Positions 6,438 through 9,091 of a stretch of DNA of 9,091 nucleotides are shown one piece after another. The stretch spans positions 1 through 9,091 of the forward strand of contig CAZPUJ010000123.1 of NCBI GenBank assembly GCA_964589725.1, in the 5' to 3' direction. The notes beneath the pieces were generated by a model. That model saw only the letters and a program-made list of their open reading frames with translations. It was not told the DNA's origin and did no database searches. Source of the DNA: CAYSHJ01 sp964589725. Lineage in GTDB: Bacteria; Planctomycetota; Planctomycetia; Planctomycetales; Planctomycetaceae. Numbering within the stretch: position 1 is the first letter of the stretch; each line of letters opens with the position of its first letter. A program made the position numbers and the translations under genes.

Positions 6438-7595
6438 TCATTCAGTCATCTGCTGGAGTGCGGCAACCAAACGGTCAATGTCCTCCGCTTGATTGGCCAC
6501 GCCAAAACTGACTCGCAGAGTACCACCGCGATCGAAGGTTCCCAAGCTGCGATGCGCTCCCGGTGCACAGTGCAAACCGGCGCGGGTTTGAATGTTGAAG
6601 TCGTGATCCAGAATCGCGGCCGCTTCTTGTGGATCAAACCCATCCAGCGCGAGACTCAGCAGGCCCACGGCCCGATCGTCCGCGATGTCAGCGGCGAAGG
6701 TCCGCGCACCCGGGACGTAGACCAGTTGCTCCAGCAACCTGCGACGCAGTTGCTGTTCGTCCTGTTGAACGGCCGTGACGCGCCGTTCTTGCAGCAACGC
6801 GAGCGCGGCTTCCAGTCCGAACAAGCCGGGAGCGTTGAGATTCCCAGATTCGTATTTGTCCGGCAGCCGTTCGGGCTGTCGGTCGTCTTCGCTGTGCGAG
6901 CCGGTGCCACCTTGCCGAAAACTCGCCAAGTGCGCTTCGAGACCCGGCCGAACATACAACAGTCCGGTGCCGAGCGGTCCCAACAAGCCCTTGTGACCCG
7001 GACAAGCAAGCAAATCAATCGGACTACCTTGCACGTTGATCGGCCAATGCCCCGCCGTTTGCGCCGCGTCGACCAGCATCAAAACACCCGCTTGCCGCGC
7101 GATTTGTCCAACATCTTCAATCGGCTGAACGACGCCGGTGACATTCGACGCGTGCAGTAACGCAACGAGTCGCGTGTTCGGCCGCAAGGCGTCTCGAAAT
7201 CGAGTCGGCTCGACGCGTCCGTTCGATTCCGGCGGAATCAACGTCGTTGCGATGCCGATGCGGCGTTGCAGCTCGCGCAGTGGCCGCAACACGGAGTTGT
7301 GCTCCAGTGTCGACGCGACGACGTGATCTCCAGACCGCAACACGCCATGCAGCGCGAGGTTCAGGCTGTCGGTGCCATTGAACGTGAAGACGATTAGTTC
7401 CGGAGATTCGGCACCGAACAATTCCGCCGCGCGGCGACGGCAGCGAGCGATCACCGCATCGACTTCACTGCCGACTCGCGTCGCGCCGCGACCGGCGGCG
7501 ACTCCCAGCTCGCTGTGATAGCGATTGATCGCCGCCAGCACGCGCTCTGGCTTCGGCCAACTGGTCGCAGCGTTGTCGAGATAGATGCGGGGCAT
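6438..7595 (-). CDS. Class V aminotransferase, cysteine desulfurase-like
   Basis: This 385-residue PLP enzyme is of the size and pattern of the small cysteine desulfurase-like family related to SufS/CsdA. Visible signatures: IYLDNAATSWPKP at the N-terminus, EHN with His99 that stacks on PLP, VDAAQ with Asp176, the Schiff-base lysine in GHKG (Lys202), GGTGSHSE at 229-236, YESGNLNAPG at 248-257, and the mobile-loop cysteine in RAGLHCAP (Cys343), followed by GGTLRVSFGVAN. With Lys, His, Asp and Cys present it should release sulfur from cysteine as an enzyme-bound persulfide, for Fe-S clusters, thiolation or molybdopterin. The ATG at 7593-7595 begins exactly at the conserved N-terminus; no Shine-Dalgarno is visible. 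moaA lies upstream on the same strand with the RAYT between, so a role in molybdenum-cofactor sulfuration is possible but inferred. A REP element lies 22 bp upstream of the start. Confidence 0.88.
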   Translation of the reverse strand: MPRIYLDNAATSWPKPERVLAAINRYHSELGVAAGRGATRVGSEVDAVIARCRRRAAELFGAESPELIVFTFNGTDSLNLALHGVLRSGDHVVASTLEHNSVLRPLRELQRRIGIATTLIPPESNGRVEPTRFRDALRPNTRLVALLHASNVTGVVQPIEDVGQIARQAGVLMLVDAAQTAGHWPINVQGSPIDLLACPGHKGLLGPLGTGLLYVRPGLEAHLASFRQGGTGSHSEDDRQPERLPDKYESGNLNAPGLFGLEAALALLQERRVTAVQQDEQQLRRRLLEQLVYVPGARTFAADIADDRAVGLLSLALDGFDPQEAAAILDHDFNIQTRAGLHCAPGAHRSLGTFDRGGTLRVSFGVANQAEDIDRLVAALQQMTE

Positions 7596-7617
7596 TGGGA
7601 ATTGTTCGCGGGTGGCG

Positions 7618-7678
7618 GATGAATGCGAGTCGCGGGAGCGACTCGCCTACGTAGCTCAGTCGCTCCGCGACTGAGATT
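7618..7678. repeat. REP pair (BIME) copy 1, downstream of the RAYT
   Basis: This 61-bp element has two hairpins: GCGAGTCGC/GCGACTCGC with a GGGA loop (7625-7646) and CTCAGTCGC/GCGACTGAG with a TCC loop (7655-7675). The spacer CTACGTAG (7647-7654) between them puts GTAG at the 5' foot of each hairpin, one on each strand. It starts 9 nt past the RAYT stop and fills most of the gap before the desulfurase. The wider match to copy 2 runs 7613-7679. Confidence 0.9.
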
Positions 7679-7687
7679 CCTCAGCGT

Positions 7688-8443
7688 TCAAAGTTCTTTC
7701 GAGTAATACCGAAAGCTCCCCGCAGGCAACCGAGCTTTCCCCGGATTCTCCGCAATATAGCGGCGGTACTTCTCAAATTCTTCGGGGCTGCGCACGAGGT
7801 GGTCGAATTGTTCGACTTGCCTGAACTCGCCGCTCGCTGGCGGATGAATGCGAGTCTCGGGAGCGACTCGCCTACGTAGCTCAGTCGCTCCGCGACTGAG
7901 ATTCTCCTCGCCCGCATTCTTTTCCCGCAGCCATTTGTTGATCTGCGTCGCCGTGAAGTGCTTCCACGATCTACACTGGGTCACCAGCGAATCTTCGTCC
8001 TGAAACGCAACGAGCAAATGCACATGATTCGGCATCACGACCGAATCGGTCAGCACATAGCGCTCGTTGTCAAAGTGTTGCAGGCTGTTCATCACGATTT
8101 CCGACAACTCGAGTTCGCGCAGCACGCAGGCTCCAGCAGCGTGATCGAGCTCTTCATCCCACGTCGTGAAGAACGAACAATGCAACTGCCCGCGAAGCGA
8201 TGGAGGCAACTTGGCAAGTGACCGTTTCCAATCATCGTGCGGATCGAGTTGATGTTGCCGAAGCAGTTCCTGTCGCTTCTGATTCAGCCGCCCGATGGCT
8301 TCCTTCGGCAGCGAGTCGGCCGTTCGCCAGGTGATGAAGCAGACCGTTCCCGCCTGAGCCCAATGCGGCAGCCGTTTCCAGGCGATGGTGTGATCTTGTT
8401 TCGGGTCGAAGAATTGCAGACCGGAGGAGGTGCTTTCGGACAT
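7688..8443 (-). CDS. REP-associated tyrosine transposase (RAYT), Y1_Tnp/IS200-like, with a REP inserted in frame
   Basis: This 251-residue single-strand DNA transposase of the HUH Y1 family resembles the RAYTs that bind and process REP hairpins. The HUH motif is MPNHVHLL (His140, His142). EQFDHLVRSPEEF follows at about 211-223, and YRRYIAENP carries the expected nucleophile Tyr229. The N-terminal FITWRTADSLP is also typical of this group. The catalytic residues are intact. Two oddities stand out. Residues 181-200 are the translation of a complete REP element (copy 2) lying between the HUH motif and the tyrosine. The position after GEF is Arg (residue 208), where homologs usually have Trp. I chose the ATG at 8441-8443 because family similarity starts a few residues later; the frame stays open further upstream, but that part overlaps moaA and REP copy 3. 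No Shine-Dalgarno is visible. REP copies lie on both sides. Activity with the insertion is uncertain. Confidence 0.9.
   Translation of the reverse strand: MSESTSSGLQFFDPKQDHTIAWKRLPHWAQAGTVCFITWRTADSLPKEAIGRLNQKRQELLRQHQLDPHDDWKRSLAKLPPSLRGQLHCSFFTTWDEELDHAAGACVLRELELSEIVMNSLQHFDNERYVLTDSVVMPNHVHLLVAFQDEDSLVTQCRSWKHFTATQINKWLREKNAGEENLSRGATELRRRVAPETRIHPPASGEFRQVEQFDHLVRSPEEFEKYRRYIAENPGKARLPAGSFRYYSKEL
7843..7903. repeat. REP pair (BIME) copy 2, inside the RAYT coding sequence
   Basis: It is identical to copies 1 and 3 over the 61-bp core except for one base (T at 7857 instead of G), which breaks one pair of the first hairpin. Similarity to copy 1 extends outward to 7838-7904. It is in the same orientation as the other copies. 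On the coding strand it is read as NLSRGATELRRRVAPETRIH without a stop; a second frame of the element is also open and the third has a TGA. Confidence 0.92.
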
Positions 8444-8478
8444 CGGTGCGCCGTGGTTTGGTTGACGAGTTGTACGTC

Positions 8479-8539
8479 GATGAATGCGAGTCGCGGGAGC
8501 GACTCGCCTACGTAGCTCAGTCGCTCCGCGACTGAGATT
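8479..8539. repeat. REP pair (BIME) copy 3, between moaA and the RAYT
   Basis: It is identical to copy 1 over the 61-bp core and has the same orientation, with both GTAG-footed hairpins intact. It starts 35 nt upstream of the RAYT start codon and ends 8 nt from the moaA stop. With copy 1 it brackets the RAYT closely, the layout of a REP-RAYT-REP unit. Confidence 0.9.
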
Positions 8540-8547
8540 TGCTTCGG

Positions 8548-9091
8548 CTACCCCCCGATCGAATACATCGGCCGCTTGGGTTGGATGAACTTGGCGGTGT
8601 TGATTTGGTGGCCTTCCCATTTGGCGGCGACGCAGGCTCGGACGGCTTCGGCGATGGCGGCGTCGGAGGCTCCGCCGCGGAGCAGCGAGCGGACGTCGGT
8701 TTCTTCCAGGCTGAACAGGCAGTTGCGGATTTTGCCGTCGGCCGTGATGCGGAAGCGGTCGCAATTGGCACAGAACGGCTGGCTGACCGACGCGATAAAA
8801 CCGATCCGGCCGACGCCGTCTTCAAACACAAATTCAGTGGCAGGCGCGTGCGGGTCGGCGTCGGGGACCGGGATCAGGGGCATGATCTCGGCCGAGAGGC
8901 ATTCGATGATTTCGTGAGCGAATAGAACCTTGTCGCGCTCCCAGGCGTTGTCGGCGTCCAGCGGCATGAACTCAATGAACCGCAGCTCGACGCCGGTCTC
9001 ACGAGCGAAACGTCCGAGCGGCACGACCTGGTCCTCGGTCATCCCGCGCACCGAGACTGCGTTGATTTTGACCGGATCGAAGCCGACTCGT
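8548..9091 (-). CDS. moaA: GTP 3',8-cyclase MoaA, C-terminal part (5' end outside the window)
   Basis: The frame is open from the window edge to a TAG at 8548-8550 and gives 180 residues, a bit more than half of a normal MoaA. MoaA is the radical-SAM enzyme that converts GTP to 3',8-cyclo-7,8-dihydro-GTP, the first step of molybdenum-cofactor synthesis in the cytoplasm. Evidence: FDPVKINAVSVRGM and ELRFIEFMPLD are typical of the end of the barrel. FCANCDRFRITADGKIRNC gives the C-terminal [4Fe-4S] pattern CX2CX13C that holds the GTP-binding cluster. The protein ends in Gly-Gly, as functional MoaA proteins do. The N-terminal radical-SAM CX3CX2C is off the window. The valine in VRGM is internal and not a start. 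REP copy 3 begins 8 nt after the stop. Confidence 0.93.
   Translation of the reverse strand, partial: RVGFDPVKINAVSVRGMTEDQVVPLGRFARETGVELRFIEFMPLDADNAWERDKVLFAHEIIECLSAEIMPLIPVPDADPHAPATEFVFEDGVGRIGFIASVSQPFCANCDRFRITADGKIRNCLFSLEETDVRSLLRGGASDAAIAEAVRACVAAKWEGHQINTAKFIQPKRPMYSIGG

Noticed and set aside
7681..7917. Alternative minus-strand frame through REP copy 2 (78 codons)
   Set aside because: It runs in a second open frame of the REP within the RAYT gene. It lacks family features, and the RAYT frame explains the region.

Overview
The window looks like a piece of a high-GC Planctomycetota chromosome. A Verrucomicrobiota relative is less likely. The main reason is the pairing of a secreted PSCyt1-DUF1549-DUF1553 cytochrome-type protein with a Tat-exported DUF1501 protein, next to a Gfo/Idh/MocA oxidoreductase and the end of a WD40-type protein. 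That combination is characteristic of the phylum. The dense population of short palindromic repeats fits as well. All assignments come from reading the sequence; no search was run.

Layout, left to right. Positions 1-147 hold the 3' end of a plus-strand WD40-like gene. A gene-free stretch (148-633) carries three 22-bp tandem units and a large nested palindrome (253-478), and ends with a hairpin. Everything after that is on the minus strand, so it is transcribed from right to left: moaA (5' end off the window, 8548-9091), a REP-associated tyrosine transposase (RAYT, 7688-8443), a type-V aminotransferase/cysteine desulfurase (6438-7595), a palindrome-rich gap (6253-6437), the PSCyt1/DUF1549/DUF1553 gene (3322-6252), the DUF1501 gene (1846-3306), and a Gfo/Idh oxidoreductase that lacks its N-terminus (634-1842).

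The genes fall into two blocks. The left block (DUF1549/DUF1553 gene, DUF1501 gene, Gfo/Idh remnant) is a typical planctomycete exported-protein module; the two intact genes are 15 nt apart. The right block combines molybdenum-cofactor synthesis (moaA) with a PLP enzyme that could mobilise sulfur, with the RAYT lying between them.

The most interesting layer is the repeats. The RAYT is bracketed by 61-bp elements, each made of two head-to-head hairpins with the tetranucleotide GTAG at the 5' foot of each hairpin, which is the hallmark of REP sequences mobilised by RAYTs. A third copy lies inside the RAYT reading frame itself and adds 20 codons between the HUH motif and the catalytic tyrosine. 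The DUF1549/DUF1553 gene also carries one clear and one possible in-frame palindromic insertion of different sequence families. The 253-478 element contains GTAG-footed hairpins of another type and shares a 13-bp core with the RAYT elements. The window therefore shows several palindromic repeat families, some of them tolerated inside coding sequence.
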